From the NCBI RefSeq assembly GCF_003628535.1, contig NZ_RBCI01000010.1, positions 91,562 through 155,561 on the forward strand: 64,000 nucleotides of DNA, in the 5' to 3' direction. This DNA comes from Flavisolibacter nicotianae. Lineage in GTDB: Bacteria; Bacteroidota; Bacteroidia; Chitinophagales; Chitinophagaceae. Positions 8,693 to 18,059 of this stretch are shown piece by piece. The notes beneath the pieces are model-generated. The model saw only the letters and a program-made list of their open reading frames with translations, was not told the DNA's origin and did no database searches. Position 1 is the first letter of the stretch. Each line of letters begins with the position of its first letter. Position numbers and translations under genes: made by a program.

Positions 8693-10105
8693 ATGAACAA
8701 GACAACCGGCTTGCTTTTCAGTTTTTTGCTCTTTGCCTTGGTGGCGATGGCGCAACGGAAGCCCAACGTTGTCTTTATTCTGGCCGATGACCTGGGCTAT
8801 GGCGACCTCGGTTGTTACGGGCAAAAGCTGATTAAAACACCCAACCTGGATTCCATGGCCGCAAGGGGAATTCGGTTTACGCAATTTTATGCAGGCACCG
8901 CTGTTTGTGCACCGTCCCGTGCATCACTGATGACGGGCTTGCATACCGGCCACACGCCGGTACGGGGCAATTTTGAAATCCTTCCCGAAGGACAGTTCCC
9001 GCTGCCCGATTCCAGTGCCACCATGGCCGAATTGTTTCGAAAGGCCGGCTACGTCACCGGCGCCTTTGGCAAGTGGGGACTGGGCTACCCGGGTTCGGAA
9101 GGAGAGCCGCTGAACCAGGGTTTCGACCAGTTTTTTGGTTATAACTGCCAGCGCCAGTCGCACAATTATTTTCCCGATCATTTGTGGCAAAACCGTCATC
9201 GCGTTGAGCTGGAGAACACGCCGGCACACCAGGTGCAGTATGCGCCTGACCTGATACAGGCCAGGGCCGTTTCGTTTATCGACAGCAACAAACAGCGACC
9301 GTTCTTTCTTTACCTCGCTTATACTTTGCCGCACGCCGGTCTGCAACTGCCCGCCGGTGATTCGCTGTTTGCTTTTTATAAAAAACAATTCAACGAGTCT
9401 CCGAAACAAGTGCCGGCATCCTGGGACGGAGTGGGTTACCAGCCACAGGCCTATCCCGTGGCTGCCTATGCGGCGATGGTGTCGAAGCTGGACGCTTACG
9501 TGGGAGAGGTGCTGGCAAAACTTAAATCCCTGGGCCTGGAGGAGAATACGCTTGTGGTGTTTACCAGCGACAACGGCCCGCACCGCGAAGGAGGCAATAA
9601 GCCGGAAGCATTTGCAAGCAGTGGGGGATTGAACGGTGTCAAACGGGATTTGTATGAAGGCGGTATTCGCGAACCGGTGCTCATTACCTGGCCGGCGGTC
9701 ATCAGGAAAAGCCGCACATCGGATTTCGTGGGAGCGGCCCGGGATTTCCTGCCCACGTTTGCTGCGTTGACAGGCCAGCGGCTGACTGTAAAAACAGATG
9801 GTTTATCGCTGTTGCCTCTCCTTCTGAAAAAAGGAAAACAGCGTGAGCATGCTTTCCTGTATTGGGAGTTCCACGAAGACGGTGGCCGCCAGGCCGTGCG
9901 CATGGGCAAATGGAAAGGCGTAAAGCTGAATGTGATGAAGAACGGCAGCGCGCCGCTGCAGTTGTTTGACTTATCTGCCGATCCCGGCGAAACAAAAGAC
10001 CTGAGCGCCGTCCATCCGGACGTGGTTCGCAGGGTTTTACAGGTGATGAAACGAGAACATGTCGAAAACAAAAATTTCCCCTTACTGGTCGATTCGCAGC
10101 AATGA
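8693..10105 (+). CDS. Sulfatase, formylglycine-dependent (family S1)
   Basis: 470 aa with a signal peptide (~1-20). PNVVFILADDLGYGDLGCYG supplies metal ligands, CAPSR at 72-76 is the formylglycine motif, and GKWGLG and FTSDNGPH are the later fold motifs. It removes sulfate from sugars in the periplasm. It differs clearly from the upstream sulfatase, including in the loop after CAPSR, so the two probably act on different positions or sugars. It resembles S1 groups with galactose/GalNAc sulfatase members (inference). It is the last gene of the glycan-degradation cluster and converges on the regulator that follows. Confidence 0.9.
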   Translation: MNKTTGLLFSFLLFALVAMAQRKPNVVFILADDLGYGDLGCYGQKLIKTPNLDSMAARGIRFTQFYAGTAVCAPSRASLMTGLHTGHTPVRGNFEILPEGQFPLPDSSATMAELFRKAGYVTGAFGKWGLGYPGSEGEPLNQGFDQFFGYNCQRQSHNYFPDHLWQNRHRVELENTPAHQVQYAPDLIQARAVSFIDSNKQRPFFLYLAYTLPHAGLQLPAGDSLFAFYKKQFNESPKQVPASWDGVGYQPQAYPVAAYAAMVSKLDAYVGEVLAKLKSLGLEENTLVVFTSDNGPHREGGNKPEAFASSGGLNGVKRDLYEGGIREPVLITWPAVIRKSRTSDFVGAARDFLPTFAALTGQRLTVKTDGLSLLPLLLKKGKQREHAFLYWEFHEDGGRQAVRMGKWKGVKLNVMKNGSAPLQLFDLSADPGETKDLSAVHPDVVRRVLQVMKREHVENKNFPLLVDSQQ

Positions 10106-10454
10106 TGCCATGCGCAATGCCTCACCGGAATAATGAATAGTAGATGGTAGATGGCGGAGGACTTTCCAGCTCCTTGTATTATTCCTGCACAAAAGTGGAA
10201 GCATAAGGTGCCCAACCGCTATCAAGTTGGAGAAAAATGGCGAAGCGGTCACCGGTTGATAGCCGGTGAAACCGGCGGTAAAAGAACGTGTGACTGGCAA
10301 CGACCCCGAAGGGTTTTCCTGTGAAGGCGGGTTTTCGCACAGAAACCATCTCTCTTGCTGATGGCGGTTTTGCATTGGCAACCCATGAGGGGGTAAATCC
10401 AGCTGTGGCCGAACAAAGGAAAAGGAAAAAAAGATGATTGCGGTAAATGCAAGG
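10106..10454. other. Intergenic region between convergent genes
   Basis: This 349-base spacer separates the second sulfatase from the minus-strand regulator. Apart from one inverted repeat (10249-10269) I see no gene-like reading frame, tRNA or clear T-tract terminator. Confidence 0.5.
10249..10269. repeat. Inverted repeat, 7-bp stem and 7-base loop
   Basis: TCACCGG and CCGGTGA flank a 7-base loop between two convergent genes. It could end transcription from either side or be a dispersed palindromic element. No T-tract follows, and related GCCGGT/ACCGGC words lie just downstream. Confidence 0.35.
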
Positions 10455-13226
10455 TTATTTTTCCTTGAAGGCTTTTGGCGTTACGCCGAATTTCGACTTG
10501 AACACGGTTGAAAAATACGCCGGCGAAGAAAAGCCGACTTTGAAAGATATTTCCGAGATGCTCAGTTCTTCATGCTGCAGGAGATACCGGGCTTTCTGCA
10601 GCCGGGTGGAAAGGATGTAATCGTTCACATTCACATTCATCAGGGCTTTTACTTTACGGTAAAGCTGCACCCGCGAAATGCCCAGGTCTTTGCAGATATC
10701 TTCAATGGTGAAGTCTTCGTTGGCCAGGTTGCTTTCCACAATGGCCGTAAAGTCACTGATAAACTTGCGGTCGATTTTTGCAACCGTCTGCGTTTTCAGG
10801 TTCGATGGCAGTTCGGCGGAATAATGCTCTTTCAGCATGACCCTGTTTGCCAGCATGCATTCAATGGTTGTTTCCAGGAACTCGATGTTGAACGGTTTTG
10901 TTATGTAGGCGTCGGCCCGGTTTTTCAGTCCCTCGAGCTGGCTCTCCATGTTGGTCTTGCCTGTCAGCATCACGACGGGGATGTGCGAGGTCCTGATATC
11001 CGATTTCAGGATATTGGTCAGGGCCATTCCGTCTTTACCCGGAATGATCACGTCTGTGACAATCAGGTCGGGCACTACGTCGAAAGCCTGTTGCAAAGCG
11101 CTCTGGCCATCGAAGGCTTCAACGACTTCGTAATGGCTTTGCAGGCGCTGTTTTAAAAATTTGCGCAGGTCTTCGTTGTCTTCAATTAACAGGAGGGTAT
11201 GCTCTTTTTCCAGCTTCAGTCCTTCCGGTTCCTGCTTCGCCGATTCGTTGACGAGATCCGTGGTGTACACTTTTTCGTCCTCATAAAGAACAAAGGGTGC
11301 GCTGGCTGCTTCGATGATTTCTTCCGGCTTCAAATGGTCCTTGCCGAGCGGCAACCGGATGGTGAACGTCGTGCCCTGTCGTTTCCTGCTTTCTACCGCG
11401 ATTGACCCCTTGTGCAGCGTAATGAGTTCTTTGGAAAGCGCAAGACCCAGGCCGGAGCCTTTTTGATTTTCAAATTCGCCCTGGTAGAAAACATTGAACA
11501 CATTTTTTACCGCATCTTCTGTCATGCCCACACCGTTGTCTTCCACTTTGATGACGACCTCTTTGTTATCGGCGCTGCGGTTCACATACACATGAATCAA
11601 CCCGCCATCGCGGGTAAATTTGAACGCATTGGATAGCAGGTTGAACAGGACCTTGTCGAGCATGTTCACGTCAAACCAGACAGGCAGGCTTCGTTCGTTC
11701 GTCAGCAGGCGCAGGTCGATGCCGCGTTTCTGGGCGATCCGTTCGTACGACTGGAGGATTTCATTCGTAAACAGGATCAGATCGTTTTCGGAAGCCCGCA
11801 GGCGCATTTTCTCCACTTCAATTTTGCGAAAGTCCATCAGCTGGTTAACCAGCCGCAAAAGGCGAATGACGTTCTTGTGCACGAGCTGCAGGTTACGGCT
11901 CCATCGCTGGTTGTTTTTGGCGTCGGCCAGCATTTCTTCCAGCGGTGCAAGAATCAGCGTAAGCGGCGTACGGAATTCGTGCGAAATGTTGGTGAAGAAG
12001 CTCACCTTGGCTTCGTTGGCCACCTGTGCTTTTGCCGACATGTCTTCCAGTTCCTCCTTTTGCAAAAGGATCGCTTTGTTTTGCTCTTGCAGCTTTTGGT
12101 TGATCTTCCTGTTTTGCCGGAAAAGATAAAACAGCACGCCTCCGAACGTAAGTGCCAGCACAAGCGACGAGATCAGGATATATAAAAAGGTACGCTGGTG
12201 ATTGGTGATGGTCTTCATTTCATCCAGCAGGGTGCGCTGCCGTTCGATCGATCGCTGCTGGCTGCTCATCTTGTCGGCCTGCAGCTTCATGTAGCGCACA
12301 TTGGTGGAATCAATCACCGTGGTTTGAATCACGTTTTCTTTTTCGAAATTTTCCTTGTTGAGAATTTTCAGCGCGGTCTGGATCGCGTCTTCGCCGCCGG
12401 TTGGATAGAGCATGGTAGCCGTGACCAGTTTGTTGCCGACAAATTCCATCCCGCAACCGCTGCAGGGAAGGCCGTCCACACCGATGATTTTGGGCACAGG
12501 CAGTCCCTTGCTTTGAAAGACTTCGTAGGTTCCCGACGCCATCATATCGTTTTGTGCAAATACCAGGTCAACCGGCGCCTTGCCGGCAATTTCAGCCAGT
12601 CTTTCTTTCGCCTTTGTCTTGTACCATTCGCCGTTCAGCCGTTCTACCTGTATCGACGGATAGGGCCGCAGCGCATCCGAAAAGCCCCGGTCGCGTTCCA
12701 TGGCCGGCGTGGATTTGGGCAGACCGGTGATTTCAACAACGCTGCCCCTGCCTTTCAACAGGTTAACGGTGTATTCACCCGCCATCCGACCGATGTTGTA
12801 ATTGTCGCCTCCCACATAAGCCGTATACGAGGGCGACGAAATCTTCCTGTCGACCACGATAACCGGCGTGCCTTTGCGAAAGGTTTCTTCAACAACGGGT
12901 GTGAGCGGTGCCGCTTCGTTGGGCGAAATGATCAGCAGGTCGATGCCTTTGCGAACCAGTTCTTTCACCTGGCTGATTTGCCGCTCGCTGTTCCCATCGG
13001 CGTCGCGGTAGAGAAAGGTGACGTTAGGGTAAAACGAAAGTTCCCGCTTCATTTCTTCGAGCATGGTTTTCCGCCAGGCGTCCGACTCGACGCACTGCGA
13101 GAATCCAATCACAAACTCCTTTGACTTTGGCTCTTTGTTACACGACCAGAGAGAGAAGAAAAGAAGGACCTGAAAAACGGCCAGGACAACGCGATAGCTG
13201 TTACGATGCTGCACAGGATAAAGCAA
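10455..13226 (-). CDS. Hybrid two-component regulator with periplasmic sugar-binding sensor
   Basis: 923 aa. Residues ~1-29 are a signal/lipobox-like segment (LWSC). Residues ~36-320 are a LacI/RbsB-type periplasmic-binding domain, followed by a membrane helix at ~347-369 and a coiled coil. The histidine kinase has SHEFRTPL (phospho-His ~416) and ATPase boxes around 531 and 561-592. The receiver domain has phospho-Asp ~724 in VTDVIIPG, and an AraC-type DNA-binding domain occupies ~825-923. The same architecture occurs in BT1754, the fructose sensor of the B. thetaiotaomicron levan locus. Because this gene faces a sugar kinase/SusCD/GH32 operon, I infer that it senses fructose or a related sugar and activates that operon. 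Confidence 0.93.
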   Translation of the reverse strand: MLYPVQHRNSYRVVLAVFQVLLFFSLWSCNKEPKSKEFVIGFSQCVESDAWRKTMLEEMKRELSFYPNVTFLYRDADGNSERQISQVKELVRKGIDLLIISPNEAAPLTPVVEETFRKGTPVIVVDRKISSPSYTAYVGGDNYNIGRMAGEYTVNLLKGRGSVVEITGLPKSTPAMERDRGFSDALRPYPSIQVERLNGEWYKTKAKERLAEIAGKAPVDLVFAQNDMMASGTYEVFQSKGLPVPKIIGVDGLPCSGCGMEFVGNKLVTATMLYPTGGEDAIQTALKILNKENFEKENVIQTTVIDSTNVRYMKLQADKMSSQQRSIERQRTLLDEMKTITNHQRTFLYILISSLVLALTFGGVLFYLFRQNRKINQKLQEQNKAILLQKEELEDMSAKAQVANEAKVSFFTNISHEFRTPLTLILAPLEEMLADAKNNQRWSRNLQLVHKNVIRLLRLVNQLMDFRKIEVEKMRLRASENDLILFTNEILQSYERIAQKRGIDLRLLTNERSLPVWFDVNMLDKVLFNLLSNAFKFTRDGGLIHVYVNRSADNKEVVIKVEDNGVGMTEDAVKNVFNVFYQGEFENQKGSGLGLALSKELITLHKGSIAVESRKRQGTTFTIRLPLGKDHLKPEEIIEAASAPFVLYEDEKVYTTDLVNESAKQEPEGLKLEKEHTLLLIEDNEDLRKFLKQRLQSHYEVVEAFDGQSALQQAFDVVPDLIVTDVIIPGKDGMALTNILKSDIRTSHIPVVMLTGKTNMESQLEGLKNRADAYITKPFNIEFLETTIECMLANRVMLKEHYSAELPSNLKTQTVAKIDRKFISDFTAIVESNLANEDFTIEDICKDLGISRVQLYRKVKALMNVNVNDYILSTRLQKARYLLQHEELSISEISFKVGFSSPAYFSTVFKSKFGVTPKAFKEK

Positions 13227-13910
13227 TCATTTGGTGGAAAAGCTTTCTGCAAGTTAAGGAAGTTCAATAGAAATCAGGTGGCGCAATTCTGTCATGCTGC
13301 GAAAAAAACAAAACTGCGATAGCGAAGCCGGGTACTTTATTTTCCGATCGGGAAGAGCAGAGGTGAGAACGGACTTGTTGTATTTAGATGTTCAAACACC
13401 GGTTTGAGCACCAGAAATTTTTGGAAACAAATTCGAAACAAGCCGTTACAAATTTGAAATAGTGTAAAAAGGGATCATATTTAATCGGCTGATGGAAAAT
13501 CGATTGTTGTTCGTTGGATTTTTTTTCCGTTTAAAAGCAATTGAAACAAAATCCAAAGGCTGGCGGTACCCGGCATTGGTATATTGGGTGAAATTGCTTG
13601 CGATATGAAACTGCGCAAATTCACACCGGGATATTTTTTTTACGTTGACAGGAATTTTCCGAACGCTCCTGCTCCTGTCATTCTTGCAGGTATACCAGCG
13701 CTCCCCGGTGTGGTTTTATCGTCCGAAACCCCGGCCCCTTTTTTCGAACCGGCAACGGCATTTACCTGTCTGTATCCTGTCCTGTTGCCTGCTTTCCGTA
13801 TCCCGTCTATAACCGGTATATCTTAATTGTGCGGTCGCCTCCGAAAGAGTGCGGCCTTTTGTACTTCCGTCCATTGAAACTGCTTTCATCCATCACATAA
13901 AACAATACAA
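13227..13910. promoter_or_regulatory. Divergent regulatory region
   Basis: This 684-base gap lies between the minus-strand regulator and the plus-strand sugar operon and must hold both promoters. It contains the direct repeats at 13427-13459 and an inverted repeat TCAAAC/GTTTGA with a 4-base loop at 13392-13407. I found no exact TAnnTTTG box and no believable small gene. Confidence 0.55.
13427..13459. promoter_or_regulatory. Direct repeat at 21-bp spacing, candidate AraC-type operator
   Basis: ACAAATTCGAAA (13427-13438) and ACAAATTTGAAA (13448-13459) match at 11 of 12 positions and start exactly 21 bp apart, two helical turns. AraC-family domains bind direct repeats at about this spacing. 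The neighbouring regulator ends in an AraC-type domain, so this is a plausible activation site for the kinase/SusC/SusD operon. The link is inference. Confidence 0.45.
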
Positions 13911-14840
13911 ATGGAACGAACCTCTCTACACCAGGTGGTGTGTTTTGGCGAAGTGCTGTGGGACCTGCTGCCCACCAAAGCGCTGCCGGGTGGTGCGCCG
14001 ATGAACGTTGCCTATCATCTGCAAAAGCTGGGTTCCCACCCCGCCCTGATTTCAAAAATTGGCACCGACGACTATGGGAAAGGACTGGTAGACATGCTTG
14101 CCAGCAACGGCCTCACTACGGATTTTCTGCAGGTTGATTACACCCATCCAACGGGACTGGTATACGCCAAACCCAACGAGCACAACGAAGTGGTCTACGA
14201 TATTGTGTTCCCGTCCGCCTGGGATTTTATTACCTGGCAGGACGACTTTGCGCCGCTTGTGGCAGAAGCCGGGTTCTTCGTCTACGGCAGCCTTACCTCG
14301 CGGAACAAGGTATCGAGGGAAACGCTTTACCGCTTGCTCGAAATTGCAAAGACCAAAGTGCTCGACATCAACCTTCGTCCGCCGCATTTTAACCGCACCC
14401 ACGTGGAGTCCCTGCTCCGGCATGCGGACATTCTGAAGATGAATATTGCGGAACTGGAACTGATCACGGGCTGGTTCAGTCAGTTTGCGAACACCGAAGA
14501 CCGGATGAAGCTTATCCAGGACCGTTTTCACATCGACACTATTATTGTCACCATGGGTGGTGAGGGTGCAATTGTAAGCAACAAGGGAATTGTCTATCGC
14601 CACGAAGGCTTTCATGTAACGGTGGCCGACACCATCGGCAGTGGCGATGCCTTTCTTGCGGGCTTTATTTATCGCCTGTTGAACGGAGCCGGTATGGAGG
14701 ACGCATTAACGTTCGCGTCGGGAACAGGTGCTTTCATCGCCACCCAATCGGGTGCCTGTCCCTCCTACGAAGTCTCTCAAATTACAGCGTTGATGCAGGC
14801 TGCTACGCACAAAAACGCCAATCTATTTTATAACAATTAA
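13911..14840 (+). CDS. PfkB-family sugar kinase, probable fructokinase
   Basis: 309 aa, cytoplasmic. The N-terminal GEVLWDLLP and PGGAPMNVAYHL match the sugar-binding part of PfkB kinases. DTIGSGDAFLAGF near residues 240-252 is the C-terminal PfkB signature with the anion hole and catalytic Asp. It is the first gene of the operon, 12 bases before susC. With an MFS importer and a GH32 enzyme downstream it most likely phosphorylates fructose to fructose-6-phosphate. Other PfkB substrates cannot be excluded from sequence alone. Confidence 0.85.
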   Translation: MERTSLHQVVCFGEVLWDLLPTKALPGGAPMNVAYHLQKLGSHPALISKIGTDDYGKGLVDMLASNGLTTDFLQVDYTHPTGLVYAKPNEHNEVVYDIVFPSAWDFITWQDDFAPLVAEAGFFVYGSLTSRNKVSRETLYRLLEIAKTKVLDINLRPPHFNRTHVESLLRHADILKMNIAELELITGWFSQFANTEDRMKLIQDRFHIDTIIVTMGGEGAIVSNKGIVYRHEGFHVTVADTIGSGDAFLAGFIYRLLNGAGMEDALTFASGTGAFIATQSGACPSYEVSQITALMQAATHKNANLFYNN

Positions 14841-14852
14841 AAACGACAAATT

Positions 14853-17800
14853 ATGAGAAAGCTTGTCTACTTTCTTTCTTTTCTTCTGTTGACCATGCAG
14901 GCGCTGGCACAGGAAAAAAAAGTGAGCGGTAAGGTCACCAACAAAGGTGAAAACGATAAACCGCTGGTGAATGCGACGGTGCAGGTCAAGGGCACGACCA
15001 TCGCAACACAAACCAATGCTGAAGGACGCTACACGATTTCCGTGCCCAATGATTCAAGTATCCTGGTGGTTTCCTTTGTCGGCTTCCAGGCCGCCGAAAT
15101 GCCGACTTCCGGGGCCACCGTTGTCGACGTTTCATTGAATCAACTTCCCCTGGAAATGAACCAGGTGGTGGTGGTGGGTTATACCTCGCAACGGAAGAAA
15201 GACATGACCGGCGCCGTGGCTGTTGTGGATTTAACTCCTGTTAAAAACAACAGCTCGGGCAATACCATGCAGGCCTTGCAGGGCAGGGTGGCCGGTTTGT
15301 ACATCGAAAAAGACGGCTCACCCAATGGCGCCAACGGCAAGATCCTGATCCGCGGCGCCAATACGCTGGGCAATAACGATCCACTTTATATTATCGACGG
15401 AATCCCGACAACAAGGCCGGAAGTATTTCAAACCATGAACCCTGCCAACATCGCTTCCGTACAGGTTTTGAAAGATGCGTCGGCCGCGTCGATTTATGGT
15501 TCCCGCGCCTCGAACGGGGTTATTATTGTAACCACTAAAAACGGCGGAAACACGAACAGTAAAGTCGTTTTCCAGTTCGACAACAGTGTTTCGGTACAAT
15601 CGGAAAAATATTCGCGGTTCAAAGTGCTCACTGCGGAAGAAAGAGGCCGCGCCTTGTGGCAGGCATCGGTCAACGACAGGCAAGACCCGGCGGCCGGCTA
15701 TGGCGAGATTTACAATTTTGACTGGAACGGTGATTTCAATAACCCGGTACTCCGTTCGGTGACCGCCAAGCCCTTTGTCGGTGGCGACCCGAATACACCC
15801 GCCGGCAACACGGATTGGCAGGATGTGATGTACAAGAAGGCTTTCGTGACCAACAACAGCCTGACCGTTTCGGCCGGTAACCGGACCTCGTCCTTGGAAA
15901 TCAACCTGGGTTATTATAACAATTCCGGGATGTTGCGCTACACGGGCTACCAGCGGTACAACGGCAGCATCAATGCCATCACCCGTGCCTTTAACGACAG
16001 GGTGACCTTTGGTGCGAATCTACGTATGTCCAACTCCGATGAAAGGCTGGTTGCCAAAGACCTGGGCGGTGAATCAACGACGTACCTGGCCGTTACCTTG
16101 GCTCCTACGATTCCCGTTTACCAGAAAGACGGCCAAACCTTTGCCGGTGAGTTGGGCGCCGGTTATTCCGACCGTAACAACCCCTTGCACATGCAGTACC
16201 TGGCCCGGTGGAACAATACCAACCGCCTGAGCACATTCGGAAATGTTTTCGCCGAAATACAGCCGATTAAGAATTTATTCTTCAAATCGAACATCGGTGC
16301 CGACAAGGCTGACTATCTCAACAAGGTGATTGCTCCCACGTTTACGGAAGGCGCACTAAGCCGCTCAACGAACAGCCTGACCTATGACCAGAACCGCTTT
16401 TTGAGCCTGACCTTTTCCAATACCCTGCGTTACAACTGGAACCTTCATGCCGACCATCGTTTTAATTTCCTCGTCGGTACCGAATACATCAAAACGGATC
16501 TGAACTTTCAAACGACGAAGAAAGAAGGCTTTGCCCTGCAAACAAAGGAATATTTTACCCTCAATGCCGCCACCGGCAACACCAACGTTTCCGGCGGTTC
16601 AACCGGCAACCGCCTGTTCTCGCAGTTTGGACGGGTGGACTACAATTTTGCCGACAGGTACCTGGCGGCCGTTACTGTCCGGCGTGATGGTTCCTCCCGC
16701 TTTGGTACCGAAAACCAATACGGTATTTTCCCGGCCGCTTCCGTTGGCTGGCGGATCGACAAAGAAGGGTTCATGAAGAACAACCGTTTCGTTTCCGAAT
16801 TGAAACTGAGAGCCGGTGTCGGTCGTGTGGGAAACCAGCAAATCGGCGACCTGGCACGTTTTGGATTGTTTGATACCCGCTATGGAACCACCCTTGCGCA
16901 ACTGGTGGGCGGCTTCTGGGAACAGTACATGAACATTGGTACGGCCTACTCGCTGAACGGTGCCAACACTGGTACGCTGCCGTCGGGATTTGTACAGATC
17001 CAGGCGGCAAACCCGGGACTGAAATGGGAAAGCACGGAAGAAATCAATACGGGTGTAGACTTTACCGTTTTCCAGAATAAAATTTTTGGATCGTTCGACT
17101 ATTTCTCCAGAAAGACCACCGGCATCCTGATTACGCCGCCGGTAGCCTCGGCTTTGGGCGAAGGACAATCAAAGGCAGTCAATGGTGCTTCAAAGACCAA
17201 CCAAGGATGGGAATTTGTGATTGGCTACCGCGGCGACAGGGTGGGTCAGTTGAAATACAATGTACAGGCAAATTTTGCGCACTTCCGTGACAAGATTACG
17301 GATCTGCCGGAAGCGGTACGTCCGGCCTACCCGGGCAACCTTGTCAACACCATCATCGGCCATTCGCAGTTTGATATTTTCGGCTACAAAACGGCTGGCC
17401 TTTTCCAATCGCAGGACGAAGTGACAAAAGCACCTACGCAGATTGGTGCTGCTCCCGGCCGCATTCGTTATGTGGACATCAACAACGATGGGGTGATCAA
17501 TGACCTTGACCGCACCTGGATCGGTACCACGCTGCCGAAACTGGAATACGGAATCAGGGTTGACCTGACCTACAAGCAATTTGATGCCTCCCTGTTTGGA
17601 TCAGGTGTGGCGGGCAGAAATGGTTTTGATGCCTACACCTTCTTCAATAACCTTATGCATAGCAGGGAAAATGTAGGCCCCGGCGTATTCGATGCATGGA
17701 CGCCGCAAAACACTTCTACACATGTGCCGGCATTGACACTCAAAGACAACAACAACGAGGGACGCACGTCTGATTATTTCATTGTGAGCACGGCTTATTT

Positions 17801-17996
17801 CAAGATGCGCAACATCCAACTGGGGTATAGCCTGACGCCAAAGGCTGTCTTTTCACGGTTACGGTTCTTTGCCATGGGCGAGAATTTATTCCTGGTCAAG
17901 AGCAAAGACTACCAGGGCCCGGATCCCGAGCGGATCGATATCCGTCCGATCCCGATCCCCAAAACACTGACGCTTGGACTCAATGCATCGTTCTAA
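14853..17996 (+). CDS. susC: SusC/RagA-type TonB-dependent outer-membrane transporter
   Basis: 1047 aa with a signal peptide (~1-19). An N-terminal carboxypeptidase-regulatory-like domain (~22-105) leads to the plug, with NQVVVVGYTSQRKKDMTGAV and the SusC signature IDGIPTT, and then to a 22-strand barrel ending in an aromatic-rich segment (NASF). It imports oligosaccharides across the outer membrane using TonB energy, with SusD as its lid. No extra anti-sigma-interacting (STN) domain is seen, consistent with control by the hybrid regulator rather than a sigma/anti-sigma pair. The substrate is inferred to be fructo-oligosaccharide from the adjacent GH32 gene. Confidence 0.96.
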   Translation: MRKLVYFLSFLLLTMQALAQEKKVSGKVTNKGENDKPLVNATVQVKGTTIATQTNAEGRYTISVPNDSSILVVSFVGFQAAEMPTSGATVVDVSLNQLPLEMNQVVVVGYTSQRKKDMTGAVAVVDLTPVKNNSSGNTMQALQGRVAGLYIEKDGSPNGANGKILIRGANTLGNNDPLYIIDGIPTTRPEVFQTMNPANIASVQVLKDASAASIYGSRASNGVIIVTTKNGGNTNSKVVFQFDNSVSVQSEKYSRFKVLTAEERGRALWQASVNDRQDPAAGYGEIYNFDWNGDFNNPVLRSVTAKPFVGGDPNTPAGNTDWQDVMYKKAFVTNNSLTVSAGNRTSSLEINLGYYNNSGMLRYTGYQRYNGSINAITRAFNDRVTFGANLRMSNSDERLVAKDLGGESTTYLAVTLAPTIPVYQKDGQTFAGELGAGYSDRNNPLHMQYLARWNNTNRLSTFGNVFAEIQPIKNLFFKSNIGADKADYLNKVIAPTFTEGALSRSTNSLTYDQNRFLSLTFSNTLRYNWNLHADHRFNFLVGTEYIKTDLNFQTTKKEGFALQTKEYFTLNAATGNTNVSGGSTGNRLFSQFGRVDYNFADRYLAAVTVRRDGSSRFGTENQYGIFPAASVGWRIDKEGFMKNNRFVSELKLRAGVGRVGNQQIGDLARFGLFDTRYGTTLAQLVGGFWEQYMNIGTAYSLNGANTGTLPSGFVQIQAANPGLKWESTEEINTGVDFTVFQNKIFGSFDYFSRKTTGILITPPVASALGEGQSKAVNGASKTNQGWEFVIGYRGDRVGQLKYNVQANFAHFRDKITDLPEAVRPAYPGNLVNTIIGHSQFDIFGYKTAGLFQSQDEVTKAPTQIGAAPGRIRYVDINNDGVINDLDRTWIGTTLPKLEYGIRVDLTYKQFDASLFGSGVAGRNGFDAYTFFNNLMHSRENVGPGVFDAWTPQNTSTHVPALTLKDNNNEGRTSDYFIVSTAYFKMRNIQLGYSLTPKAVFSRLRFFAMGENLFLVKSKDYQGPDPERIDIRPIPIPKTLTLGLNASF

Positions 17997-18059
17997 TCCT
18001 TTTCGGCTTTTAATTCACCTTGTTTCACGATGATGGTATCATCAAAAAATAAAAACAAA

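Noticed and set aside
13584..13826. 80-codon plus-strand frame in the divergent regulatory region
   Set aside because: It needs a TTG start, is proline-rich without family features and lies in a promoter region.
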